A stretch of 64,000 nucleotides of DNA from Nannochloris sp. 'desiccata'. Its lineage: Eukaryota > Chlorophyta > Trebouxiophyceae > Chlorellales > Chlorellaceae. Position 1 is the stretch's first letter. Every line of letters starts with the position of its first letter. Below are positions 42,560-54,301 of the stretch, in pieces. Made by a program: the position numbers and the translations under genes. The stretch spans positions 372,001 through 436,000 of the forward strand of contig JAGTXX020000006.1 of NCBI GenBank assembly GCA_019044685.2, written 5' to 3'. The notes beneath the pieces are model-generated. The model was not told the DNA's origin and searched no databases. It saw nothing but the letters and a program-made list of their open reading frames with translations.

Positions 42560-43868
42560 ATGAACTTGAAATCAGCTCTGATTGAGCGGTCAGAGGGCGT
42601 CTCAAGACTTGAAATGGCAACTAAATTGTCGTTTAGCTTATACCCCAGCAGTGAAGTCACTGGCAGGGACTTGGAAACAGCCTTCATACAGTATAGATGT
42701 AGCCAAGGTCTTATTATCGACCGCCTTCTAGATCTAGGTAAGTCTGCTGTACCCACAATGTTTGTTTATCGCCCTGCGCGGTTCCATTTGACCGTCTTAG
42801 TTTTTATTCAATAACTCCTACATTTTTTCACTATTCTTCTATTTTTCTTCTTCTCTAGGATATAGCGTGGTACATTTGTTTGTTACATTTGTGCTATTAC
42901 GCTCAGCAAACCCTAGACTGGTAAGTATTTTTTTTTAATCCCTGGCAATACCGTCTTAGCAGCGGGATCAAAAAAACATAAAAACTCTGATACTGAACAA
43001 GCCTTTATAACCTATTTACATTTCAAATTCTATTTTACAGGCTGTTATCTCCTTATCAACGGCAATACAACAAATTACCGCCGTTATTCTCGCGATTCGT
43101 CGCCCAAAAACATATGCTCAATGGCGGTTTTCATTTTACGCCTTCAACATAATTTGGAGCATGGTCGAAGGAACTTTGCTCATACAAGATCTAGAGATCT
43201 CTCCATGCATGAATGCTGGATCTGGTATATTCTGGTTGAATGAATTGCTCACTACAAGCGTCCCGTGGCTAATATTACATGCTCTTGTCTATCCTTTACC
43301 AATGTCATTGGCAATTGTCGTCAACGGCGGAGCTGGTGTTGCCGCTATGATAACCAACGTTATGCGGTGCAAAAAGACATTAACTGGGTGCGCTGCAGGA
43401 GGCAAATACTTTAAAAATATATTTCAATTATTACAACGCTATTTTGGCATTTTCTCAGCAACGATTCCACTCCCTGCTGCTGCTTCAGCGGCGGCAGCAA
43501 TACCCGAGAGACGAGGACTGCTGGCAGGCGTGGCATCGCCTGCAGCACGTCTGGGTGCCCTTAGTAGCTCCTCTGTTTCAAGTGTAGAAGTATCTCCGAT
43601 GATATCTTGTGTCACTGTCTACGCTTTAATTCAAATATTTGCCTTCGTAGTCACCATGCATGCATTATGGTTGAGTGAGCATGCAGCAAGGTTGGATTTT
43701 CTCTCACGCACAGATGCCGTGGATGTAGAATGGCGGTTGGAAAGGCTTCGAAAGCCGCTGAGAGCTGAGCAAATTTCCCGTTTTGTAGAAATTGTAGTGA
43801 CGATGGGGCTAATATCGTATATCTTGACAGCAACAGTGCCTGAAATATTGAAATTACTTCAGTGGTGA
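42560..43868 (+). CDS. Uncharacterised multi-span membrane protein (P-x-x-Y-x-x-W-R family)
   Basis: Exons 42560-42737, 42859-42920 and 43041-43868 give 355 residues with matching phases (1 and 0). At least six hydrophobic segments are visible, starting near residue 62. Two motifs stand out: RRPKTYAQWRFSFY after the second segment, and LWLSEHAARLDFL after the sixth. Both recur, with changes, in the duplicated genes at 54.3-57.9 kb, so I place them in one family. I know no function for it. An Ala/Ser-rich loop separates segments four and five. A second ATG at 42614 is also in frame. Confidence 0.75.
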
Positions 43869-44731
43869 AAAATATTTGGCGGCGAGAATCTTCTTTTTCC
43901 CGTCAAGCGCCTAACTTAGCCTAGCCTATATATGGATGTCAAATTGGTTTATTTACCAGGATATAATAAGACAAATAACCCTAGAATACTAATATCAATA
44001 AGTGTCCTAAACCCTGGGAAAATAAATTTGGACTGATATGAACTGTGCAATCTTCAAGCCTGTGAATCTAATCTCTTTCTAAAATTCTTTTGCTCAATTT
44101 ATTACCAAAATATATCGACCATGCACGATGACTATTACCCCTAATCCCCCTTTTCTACCTTTTTTACCCCCGTTCGCCAAAATTCAATACCAGCAAACCG
44201 TTCATTGGCTGCCTTTTTCTTTTTCTTTTTCTTTCATTTTGTTGCGGCCCGGCCTGCTGAGCTGTGCACAGAGCAGCATCTCTTAAGTACTTCTCCGATT
44301 ATGTGCTTCCTTTCTTTGTTCAGGTGCCATGAATATAAATCTATCCTTCTTTTTTGCCCGAACTCTTTTAGACATTAAAAGGTCAATTTTATTCTTCGAT
44401 TAAAAAGAAGCATCATTTTTTTCGGGACTCTTGTCCTGGTGTCAACTGTTATTCTCTCTTCTCCCTCTAAGCTTAGGGGTTATGTATGTACATACTAAGA
44501 CGCATATCTTTCTTTTCAATGGGATTAGTCACTTTAATAATAAACTAGAGTATAATGGATACTATGAAAAAGGATAGGTTGAGTTGTAAAATAAGCTGTA
44601 AACGAAGATAGGCTGTACAATGGGGAATAGGCACTTCAATAAACAAATGTATCAAGGATAATATGAGTTTCTTTCCTTCATTTTTTTGATAAACATCGTT
44701 TCATATTCAACGGCTGCTTTCGTCAGGGCTG
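43869..44731. other. 863 bp convergent non-coding region
   Basis: Between the membrane protein gene (plus) and the glycosyltransferase gene (minus). It is pyrimidine-rich (44150-44240, T/C runs) and AT-rich, with no supported gene. Confidence 0.5.
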
Positions 44732-46940
44732 TTAATCTTTGCCAGAGCTCAAAATTGGCAACAAGCTTGAAGAACCAGCAAGAAAGGGCGCCGGGGCTGT
44801 ACATTTTTCTAAAGTGCCGCTTACAAACCACAATTGCGCAAGATAAATGAAACATTGCATGCAAACTGCGGTTGAAATTGCTCCACCAGCTGCAGTGCCA
44901 ATCACCTTGCCAGTGAAAGATGTCACCCTGCAAGAGGGAAATAAACCTCATCATGATGATATACTTTTATAATTTAATGACAATTATTTTGCTTTGCGTA
45001 CAAGATGTTACGGTATTTTATGAAGAATGTCGGTAGAAAAAAGGAACGAGAAAAGTACTTACCCTACTATATCCGTCCACCAAGGCAGCAAGCCGAGGGT
45101 AGCTACCAACACACTGCAAGCAACCAACGACTCGCCCCACGGTCGCCTTCCGCAGACAAACACTACCTCCCCGTCTTCTTTCTTACTGCTATACACCGAC
45201 ATATACCTAGGCGACAAAGAAGGAGGAGACGTGGAATTCCTTATCATCAAAGATGTTGCTCCCACTGCTGCAGTTGAAGCGGTAGATGGAGCAGCGTTGT
45301 TTCGAGAAGAACCGCCGCTGGCTTGTAGTGTTTGCATTCGTTGGCCCGACTTAAAGCAGAACCCCAAGTAACTAGCATATAGAGACAACGTTAAAAAGAT
45401 GATCCATTCGTACGCTAGTACCCAACCGAAGTTGGGCTCAATTTGTATGGGGATAACAACAACTACAGCGGCATAAAGCGCAACTCCAAAAGAAGCAACA
45501 CCAGCTAAAGCGGAAACAGCGTCAAACCCAAAAAATGGAGTAGTCGCTGCTGCTGCTGCTGCCCCTGCTAATGGTAGTGAGGAACGGGGATGGTCTTGAG
45601 AGAACAGCCGAGCAGCAGGTGTATTGCTGATGGTGGTACTACTAATCTTTCCACGAGTGACACATCCCATCCAACATCTAATGCACGTTTTAAGTCCTTG
45701 ATTCCAGCACCATCGACGCACCATGAGAAGAGAAAGAAGCCATGGCCCTAAAAAACTAAAAACAAGAAACGCCGACACATTTGCCGTCTTTTGACTCTGC
45801 CCGTCCACCACTACTAGGTCTCCGTCCTTTCCTAACTTATAAACAGGCAATTCTGCACGTAGAGATTGCCAATGGCGTCCATTTTCACTTAATATCCAAC
45901 TACTATACCACTGCCAAGGCTTGAACGTTGCCAAAGTGTAGTGAATAACACCTATTTTGTCTCTAGGCAGCATCCATCTATTACTATTAGCCACATACAG
46001 GCCTAAATCTGCATTGTAGATGGTAGGCAACCGTGCCAACGTCCTCCCTTTTGAATCTTTCCAAGGATTTTGCTGTTGTACATTAGAAAATGTTTTACCA
46101 AAGCTGGCCGACGGATCAAAGAGCGGTGAATTGGGAAATTCAGAGAAGTATTCATTAAGAAAGCCTTGATCGCCTCCAGTATACGATGGAATGGTAGAAA
46201 TACGCTGTAACATATCTTTGAGCATGTCTTCAGAAGGTTCCAACACCATGACACCTGAGTTAAAACGTTCAGAATGCCTTAAAACGGCACAAAGAGCGGC
46301 ATCGCAAAGGAATAATTCATCGATATTACGTGCTGCAACTGTATCTGCATCTAAATAGACCACTCTTTTGTATCTAGATTGACTAGTGTTAGTCAAATTG
46401 AAAATCATGAGCTTAGTGTATACCCCCCAAAACCTTTGAGGGTGACCACGACCTCCATTTTGTGTCCACAAAGATGGGTTTTGAATAGCTTCTGTGCGAT
46501 AGATACGCCAGCCATCTGCTGCAAGGGTTGCTAAATTGTGATTGGAGACATCTCCTGCTACAACTACGACTAAATCCCTGCGCATGGGAGAATGTTTCAG
46601 TTGGTTGAGATCGTGCTTGGTCGGGGGATCATCGGGTGGGTGGTAATAAAATATATCAGAATTTAGAGCGTCAGTTCTAAGAACCATATTGTTTTGCTAT
46701 AATAAAAGCATAAGCAAATCAAACTCACCTTTTGGTTTCAGTTTTCTTCAGGCTATGGCCGAGAACCCTCACAGGTAAAACGAAGTCATCCGAATAAATC
46801 AGAGTAACGAATGCCTCTTCTTGGGACTTCGGATGGTTAGCAGCAGTAATGGCATTGGATTTGTGCTGTGAATTAGATAAAGAGCTTGAAAATTGCAGGA
46901 TGATGAAGAACAAGGATATAATTCCTAGATTACGAGTCAT
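44732..46940 (-). CDS. GT8 glycosyltransferase, inositol phosphorylceramide glucuronosyltransferase-like (IPUT1/PGSIP6)
   Basis: Exons 46940-46729, 46577-45063 and 44927-44732 encode 640 residues. A longer second exon would be open back to 46687, but only the acceptor at 46578 keeps phase and joins KKTETKR to DLVVVVAGDVSNHNLATLAADGW, as in plant IPUT1. A signal sequence or anchor occupies residues 1-22. GT8 motifs are clear: RFWGVYTKLMIFNL, the metal-binding YLDADTV near 147, HSERFNSGVMVLEPSE, YTGGDQGFLNEYF and HYTLATFKPWQWYSSW. Several membrane segments follow (from about 300 to 600), more than in Arabidopsis IPUT1. The enzyme adds glucuronic acid to inositol phosphorylceramide in the Golgi, the first step of GIPC sphingolipid glycosylation. 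Confidence 0.9.
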
Positions 46941-48628
46941 TCCTATTGCAATCTATATATATTTAAAATACGAAGTATTATACTTTGCTCAGCAGCCTAA
47001 GGCGCGGTAAAATAATCATTGAAAGCTATAATAACAGAAGCTTTTGTTTGAAACACAACTGGGTTAGGTAATCCAATTTTGTGCGCCCTCGCTGGACATC
47101 ATCATGTACGGTGCATGTCCAGTCAGAATAAATTCAGAACAAGAATGGGCCGAAATCTTATATCATTATGATATAACATTATGTTACTGGGTGTGCGGAA
47201 GCAATTAACTGTGTTTTTTCTTTCAAACACATTTTATATTCATGTGCATTGCTATAAATTAAGTGCGGAGGCAGTATGGAGCATTACGGCGTTTCTTGCC
47301 GCCGTGGTGATGTTGGCGGCAACGTTTTATTACTTTTGCACAGGAGACAGCAGACATGGAAAAGCTGAAGCATTCAGGAGGCGGTGTCCCCTTATGAATT
47401 AACTCTATGTAATCACCATAGGCAAGCTAGAGAGGAAATCGTCCTCTAGCATTATAAATTTAGGCCATCAAGTTTCGGATACCTCGTTGGCGGTGAGAGT
47501 GAGGAAGAAATTAGGGAGTCTGTGCAGCTTTACGCGAGGTAGAACTCATACTCCCTCAGCAATACAAAGAATTTGCAAACCACATTTACGATACACATGC
47601 TGCTGGAAATTGGGCGTTGAAAGAAGATCAGCAAGTTTGCTTCTGTGGTAAGCGGTGGAACCTTGGACGGTGCCAGGGACCTTGTATTGCACCACTTTTT
47701 TACTTGCCTTGCTGAGTTGCAAATTTGCATCCCGCCTTATAGCTGTTTGCACGTCTTCTTCAGGCACGATGTCTTAAAATATACTGACACAATGGGTCGA
47801 AGTGCTGACGGTGTAAGATAAATATATTCACACTTTTCGGGTGGCAACGCTCGGCTTGGGATCTGCGTTTGCTCCATCTTTCTTGATGCCTGTCGTCCTC
47901 GTCGGCGGTGGCGGTGACTTCCTAGGTGACCTTGCGCACGGTTTCATGATCGTTTATTTTGTTCTCCAACATTTCAAGTGCATTAGTATCGAGAAATATG
48001 AGTTGATTTTGGAGGTATAGCTATGCGGCGGTTTTGGTCGCAGGGCGACCCACATACCGACATCGTTCATTCACGCCGATCCCTACTAGTTTTTACTGGA
48101 GCAGAATTTCGCGGCCTCGGCTGATGTTTTCGGTAGCAGACATCTGCCCGCACAAAAGTACGTATGGGATTAGGAATCTTTGAGGAACGCAGGGAATTTA
48201 GTTGAATTTGCGATCCAATATTGATTTGAATTTTCAGTCCAACACGATTTTTTTGGCCCAGTCGCAGCGGGAGTCACTCTACTGAGTAGCGTTCAATGTC
48301 GACGGTATTTTTTTTAAACGAACAATTGACGTTTTGTGGCAGAAATAATGAAATTTTACTATTTATGATACTTTCTTTTTTGCGTTTCTCGCTCTTATAT
48401 AAGATTTCGGTAATCAGTGATATCATGATGTGCACTGGGGGGCCCGCATCAAAACAATTCTGAATTTATTTTAGGCACCTGTTCTTTACTTTTGGCAAGT
48501 TGTCTCTCTTTAACAGGAAAGTTTACATTCTCAATTATTGAGCTTATCCAGTTCAAAGCATATCGGATATCTCTTGTCTTCTATTGTCTTAAAAATTGAG
48601 TCGGTAAAATTTCTCATTCCAGTCAGGT
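46941..48628. other. 1.7 kb gene-poor region
   Basis: Between the glycosyltransferase start (minus) and the stop of an unknown membrane protein (minus). It contains an 8 bp inverted repeat (47092-47122), one weak small membrane ORF (47181-47402) and a stretch on the minus strand (about 47546-47950) with open frames but no complete gene. The part from 48000 to 48600 shows nothing I can identify. Confidence 0.5.
47181..47402 (+). CDS. Possible small single-span membrane protein
   Basis: An ATG-started frame of 73 residues with one strong membrane segment (VWSITAFLAAVVMLAATFYYF) and a basic tail. The segment has higher GC than its surroundings, as coding DNA here does. There is no family match and the first 30 residues look non-coding, so a spliced or shorter product is equally possible. 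Confidence 0.3.
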   Translation: MLLGVRKQLTVFFLSNTFYIHVHCYKLSAEAVWSITAFLAAVVMLAATFYYFCTGDSRHGKAEAFRRRCPLMN

Positions 48629-49674
48629 TCATGCTACAAGCATTTTTCGTACTTGTCCTACCGCTTTCAAAGCCGAATCAGGCCCATGATGAGCTTCTCT
48701 AGGTATTGTCAACCCTACCTCCTTTGCCACCCTATCCAGCCAGGCCAGAGCGTCGGCTCTCGTACGTACGGGCGTCGGTCCATCTTCGTACTGTTGAGCT
48801 AAATTAAATACCTCTTTAACGACACCTTGCCAGTCCTCTGAAGCTGCTGTGTTAGAGCCAGATCCAGCCATAGGGCCTCCAGAATAGTAACTATCCAGTC
48901 TTTCAGGGGTGATGGCATGCTCAGCCGCTTCACGGCGGCGGTCGGCACGAGCCGAGACGGCAGCTTCGGCAGCAAGCAGAGCCACAAGTACAACGGAAAC
49001 AATCGCAGCTCTCATTTTCCAATCTGCTGGAGGTTGTAACAAGCGAGAATCTTTAGCAAGAGCGGGGTATGATTTTGTAAGCTGTGTTGGTAATTGAAGA
49101 GGTGCTGCTGGTGCCAAGGCCAGCCATACTACAACAGGCACAATGAACGGAGCAGTGTAATAAATCACAAAAGATATGATAGACCACACTGCCCCAACAC
49201 ATGCTATGATTGTCTCTGGTCTTGCAATCGTAGGCAAAGGTCGAATGACCGTCGCCTTTAGAATAGAAGAAACAAAATTGCTGCTCCTGCGACCTTTGCC
49301 GGGGACTCTAGGGGTGTTGACCTGTGCTCCAGTCTCTAAAAGTCTATGGTACTCATCAATTGCCTTGCTAAGGCCCATCTGCTGCATCTGAGTATAGCTG
49401 AAACTCCTGCGTCATGAGTATAAAATGCTAAATTTGTAAGACATTCAACCTAAAACAATAGCAAAGGAGGAAAATATTGAGCAGGCAATACGCACCGGGA
49501 ATGGGATGCCCTTGCTTGTAGGCCATCTGGAAGCTCTGCAGATTCTGCATCGTGAAATACAGTATGTTAAACGATTAGAATCAATCATGGGGTGGGCATG
49601 GTAGATCAATATCCAAGTCAATAAATAAGTGATCAGCGGAAATCTTAACAAGTAAATTTACCGTTGTCTGCCAT
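48629..49674 (-). CDS. Unknown membrane protein with two hydrophobic regions
   Basis: Three exons, 49674-49662, 49544-49496 and 49406-48629, give 279 residues; all borders are GT-AG and the phases (1, then 2) agree. The first exon codes only for MADN and one base. A hydrophobic region of about 45 residues, long enough for a hairpin or two spans (TIIACVGAVWSIISFVIYY...), lies near 85-130, and a second span (AAIVSVVLVALLAAEAAV) near 160. The C-terminal third is soluble and acidic, with a helical SEDWQGVVKEVFNLAQQYEDG segment. I recognise no family. Confidence 0.7.
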
Positions 49675-49933
49675 CGTTGCTTCAGCGTCTAGTCGACGAA
49701 AACTTTGTAATTATATGTGCACTTATAATAAACAGTCAACAAATACATTTCTCCGAGCACAATCTGCAATATTTCTCTGTTCGGTTTGAAATTGATTTGA
49801 GCTCTGCAAAGGTGGATTCTCTTTTTCGCGTTGATTTGCAATTGACGCACAAACATTCATCCTTTTAAAAATAATCACAGTTATTCTCAGCATCCCCTTT
49901 TCTTAACACTACCATGAAATAGATTAATCCAAC

Positions 49934-52110
49934 ATGGCTGAAGTATATTTAATTGGGCATGGTGCAAGGTCATTAAGTACTCTTCTAAATAAACCTTCTA
50001 GCAGATCAACCTCAAGACTAACTGTATATGCCGGAAAACCTCGGTCTGGAGGGAATGCATCAAAACAAAAGGGTAATAAAAAGCCTGCATGGACTCCCAC
50101 CAATGCCAACAGCAAACCAAAAATGCAGAACCTGGCAGGGGAAGAAATATTACTATTCGACTCCGTTGCGCCCAGTAAAGACGCTCTTAGGGTAGGCATT
50201 GTAGCTTTATCTTTATTTGTAAAACTCAAGATTCGATAGATCAAGCCTACCGCCACTGGACCGTTTTTTCTTTCTCTATATTAAACAAGTACTCATACCC
50301 CTATTAATTCCCTCTTAATTATTACAGGTGATCTACGCATACCCTAATGAGTACACTGTAGGCATAACTTCTCTAGGCTACCAGCTTGTTTGGGCATTTT
50401 TCGAGACACATCCCTACGTCTCTGTCTCCCGCCTTTTTACTGACGTTGGAGACCCTCTCCCAGCCTCACCAGACCTTGTCGGGTTCTCTTTTGCTTGGGA
50501 ACTCGATTATTCAAACCTATTAACACTGTTAGAAAAAATGAATATCCCAATTTTAGCTTCAGATCGAGATGACTCGCACCCAATAATTTTTGGAGGCGGC
50601 CCTGTCCTTACCGCAAACCCAGAACCCTATGCTGCCTTTTTCGACTGTGTACTATTAGGAGACGGCGAAGAAATGCTGGGAAATTTCACTGATAAGATGA
50701 TAGAAGCGCGTCAACAGCTTGGACCAGGGAGACCTCCGAGAGAAAGGGTATTGGAAGTTCTTGCCGCCTCTGTGCCCGGTGTCTATGTCCCTCAGTTTTA
50801 TAAACCTCTCTATTCAGATAGTGATGGTAAGAATGGCGATAGTGCTGATGATAACGACCAGTTGGGAGACTTTGCCGGGATGGAACTAGTCAACGGCAAC
50901 GCCCCACCAGTCGTCCAAAAGCAGACCTACCGAGGCAGGGACCTTGCAGCATCGACCGTAGTCAGTCCCAAAATGGCGTGGGAAAATATTTTCATGGTGG
51001 AAGTCGTAAGAAGCTGCCCTGAGATGTGTCGTTTTTGCATGGCATCTTACCTCACGCTCCCTTTTAGATCAGCGTCATTGGAAGAAAGTTTGATACCGAC
51101 AATAGAAAAAGGGTTGGAAGTAACTGATAGAATTGGATTGCTCGGTGCCTCGGTGACGCAACACCCAGAATTCAATAATCTTCTCAAGTGGTTGATGCAA
51201 CCGGAGCGGGAGCACATCCGTTTATCCATCGCCTCTGTTAGAACCAATACAGTAACCCACGAACTGACCTCAGCACTCGCTTCACGAGGTACGAAATCGT
51301 TGACGGTTGCTGTAGAGAGTGGATCCCCAAGGGTGAGGCGGATTGTGAATAAAAAACTAGAGCAGGAGGATATCATTCGAGCGGCAGTGGTGGCGCAGGA
51401 GGGGGGGTTGCAAGGTTTGAAATTGTACGGTATGGTGGGAGTTCCAGGAGAAGAAGAAGCAGGTACGTATGGGAGTAAAATTGAATTCATATTTGAAAAA
51501 AACTTAAAACTAATTTTTACTTCTGTCTTTCTCCTCCGGAGGAAAAAAATTTTCTTTCTCCTCCGTCGCCGCAGATGTTGATGAAACAATAGAGATGATG
51601 CTTTCTATAAAACGAGCTGCCCCACGTCTACGCCTCACTCTAGGGTGCAGTACCTTTGTACCCAAGGCTCATACCCCATTCCAGTGGTATGGCGTGCGCA
51701 CAGAAGCCGAAAAAAGGCTAAAGAGAATTGAAAAGGCGTTGGTCAAAGAAGGAATTACTTTCCGCCCAGAGAGTTACAAATGGAGTGTGCAACAAGCTGT
51801 ACTTTCTCGTGGCGATAGAAGATTAACTGCTGCGTTATTAGCTGCCCGGGGTCAGGGAGATTCTTTGGGAGTATTTCGTAAAGCTGCCAAAGAAGTTTCT
51901 GATGTGATGCCACCGCTCGAATATTATTGGCAAAAAGATTACGACCCTGAAGTACCATTACCGTGGTCGCATTTAGAAGGACCGTTACCTGTACTTACCT
52001 TAAGAAAGCATTTGTTGGATGCACAGGAGCAAATGAAGAGTAGTGGAGAGGAATGGGAAGGGGAAGAGGGGACAGCAGCGGAGGCAATAGCCCCAGCCGC
52101 AGTGGCTTGA
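49934..52110 (+). CDS. B12-binding/radical SAM protein, probably plastid
   Basis: Exons 49934-50191, 50328-51462 and 51575-52110 encode 642 residues; phases 0 and 1 match. Residues 1-85 look like a transit peptide plus a variable linker. A B12-binding-like Rossmann domain (VIYAYPNEYTVGITSLGYQ ... GGGPVLTANPEPY ... LLGDGEE) covers about 87-215. The radical SAM core has a CPEMCRFC cluster motif (C-x3-C-x2-C) near 317, then the glycine and Glu motifs VAVESGSPRVRRI and GLKLYGMVGVPGEEE. The C-terminal LGCSTFVPKAHTPFQW segment is shared with cyanobacterial proteins of this kind. The reaction is unknown, and a cyanobacterial origin is likely. The YqeH-like gene follows 73 bp later. Confidence 0.87.
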
Positions 52111-52183
52111 GAGAAATATAAAATGTTTTTTTTAGCTATCTTTGTATTTGTAAATAAATAGTAATTTTGGACAGCTTACTAGA

Positions 52184-53968
52184 ATGCAAACAAATTGCAG
52201 GCTATGGAAGGGGCAACTGCCCTTGAACATCGCCAGGCATCCACGCGTTTTTGAGTCAAATCCTCTGCAAACCTTGAGGTAAGCATTGCACAGAGAAACT
52301 ACGCTGCTAAAGGGTTCTTTCCGATCTAGTTTATGACTTTGAATATGCTACTTTAATGCATGCAGGACTTCTCTTTGCAAATTACGTCCTTCCCATGTCG
52401 GGCCGATTCAAATTCGAGCAGAGAGTTCAGACCCGATTCTTTCTGATCCTTATTCTTCAGACTCCAGCGAAGGGCCTCTCTCCCAAGCAAGTTGCTATGG
52501 CTGTGGCGTCCCCCTGCAAATTTCTGATACTCAGACTCCAGGCTACGTCGAACCAGAAAAATTTGCTTTAAAACGCCGCCACCGGCAACTCAATCAACTC
52601 CTCTGTGCCCGTTGCCAAGGTCTCAGCAACGGAGAAATGATTCCAGGAGTCGCAGATTTCCAACAGTTAGCTCAAATTGAGAAACTCAGTGTCTCTAAAA
52701 AAGGAGAAAACGGAAATTTTCCCTCTTTAGACTCCTTGCGCCAAACCGGCTTTTCCGCAAAATCGTTAGCTACCCCCGAACAACTACGTGACCAGCTACG
52801 TAACGTCAGATCCAGTCGTGCTTTGGTAGTCCTTTTAGTTGATCTTTTAGATGCCAGTGGCAGTATGCTAGGCCGTGTACGGGATCTCGTGGGTGGGAAC
52901 CCTATTATTGTTATCGGTACCAAAGTTGACCTTTTGCCCTCTGGTACGGATCCCGATGAAGTAGAAGAATGGCTGCAACGAGCCCTTGAATTCAAACGCA
53001 TCGCCACGGATTCCGTTCACGTGGTGAGTAGTAAAACAGGGGATAGAGTCGCTGCTGCAGTTGCCGCTGTGAGGAAAGCTCGTCTTGGTAGGGATGTGTA
53101 TATAATGGGTGCAGCAAATGTAGGAAAGTCATCTTTTGTACGTGCTTTAGTGAAAGATATGTCATCTATGAGTAGTCGACAGTATGATCCGTTAGCTCCA
53201 CAACGAGTAAAGCACCTTCCTGTTGAATCTGCCATGCCGGGGACCACCCTTAAAACGATCCCGCTGCAAGTTTTTAGTTCTGGAGGAACGTTGTTTGATA
53301 CTCCAGGCCTGCATTTGCATCACAGAGTGCCTCATTTATTGACACCGGAAGAGAATAAGGAGCTGCATCCGCGAAAGAGGCTAAGGGCGCATGTACCGCC
53401 ATCACCTGCCGACTTGGGAGGTACCACTAGAGCAGCAACAGCAAAGAGAAATAGTGATAGCAGTTCTCATCCTATTGCGTCTTATACGTGGGGCGGAATA
53501 GGTCGAATTGATGTGCTATCATGCCCACCCGAAACACAGCTTGTATTTTACGGCCCCGCAGCGTTAAAAGTACACACTTTAAGCACCTCCTCCCTGCAAT
53601 CGTCAGAAGAGGGAAAAGAAACTTTAGGGGCTGTAGAAAGCGGTGGTGGAAGCGGTGGTGGCGGTCTTGGTTTTAGTTTCGGTGCAGAGTCTGTAGCTTC
53701 CCGAGGAGGTCTCAGAATGACGAGAGAAGTTGAAATGGCAGTTGATGGTGACTACTTTGAATCAATTGGAGATGTAGCATTGTCTGGCGTGCCTGGCTGG
53801 GTCTCTGTTCTAGCTGGACCAGGAAGAAGGAACCCAGGACGGCAACAAGGGGGCGGCGTTGGTATTGGTGTTGGAACTGTGCACTTGCAAGTGTGGGCTC
53901 CAGTGGGTGTTGAAGTATTTGTGAGACCCCCTTTACCGGTATCTCTGCCTGAACAAGCAATCAATTAA
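52184..53968 (+). CDS. Circularly permuted GTPase, YqeH/NOA1/RIF1-like, organellar
   Basis: Exons 52184-52278 and 52366-53968 encode 565 residues. The splice (AG|G) extends the frame upstream to include a treble-clef zinc finger, CYGCGVPLQ near 75 and CARCQGLSNG near 112, diagnostic of the family. The GTPase motifs are permuted: G4 TKVD near 217, G5 SSKTG near 245, G1 ANVGKSSF near 282, then G3 DTPGL near 343. YqeH and its plastid relatives bind the small ribosomal subunit. The N-terminus is basic and may target an organelle. A Gly/Ser-rich insert interrupts the C-terminal domain. Confidence 0.9.
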
Positions 53969-54301
53969 GTGTAAAATAACAACACATGACCATAACAAAT
54001 TGAAGCAGATAAAGTTAAAGAGGCCAATGTCTAATTTCAGGAACATATATATCAGATACAGATACAGAGATAGATCATAAATCTGTATCTTAGATGGTAT
54101 TGATAATAGAAAAATTGAGAGAAGAAATAACGTTGTCTGAAAATAAATATGTGAACCCAGATAGCGTCATCTTTTTATGAATATCGATGGCAAAGAATAG
54201 CACTGCATTCAAATAAGTAGAAAAGGTTGATATATTCATTGTTGCTTTCTGGACGGGAAAAAATTATTTCAATTGGCGTTCCTTGACCTTGCTTGATTAG
54301 T
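53969..54301. other. Convergent 3' region, YqeH-like gene and duplicated gene copy A
   Basis: 333 bp, AT-rich, with a TGTAA signal right after the YqeH stop and a short ATACAG/ATAGAT repeat at 54050-54080. From about 54200 onward it is similar to the sequence following copy B (56330 onward), so the duplication includes the 3' flank. Confidence 0.6.
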
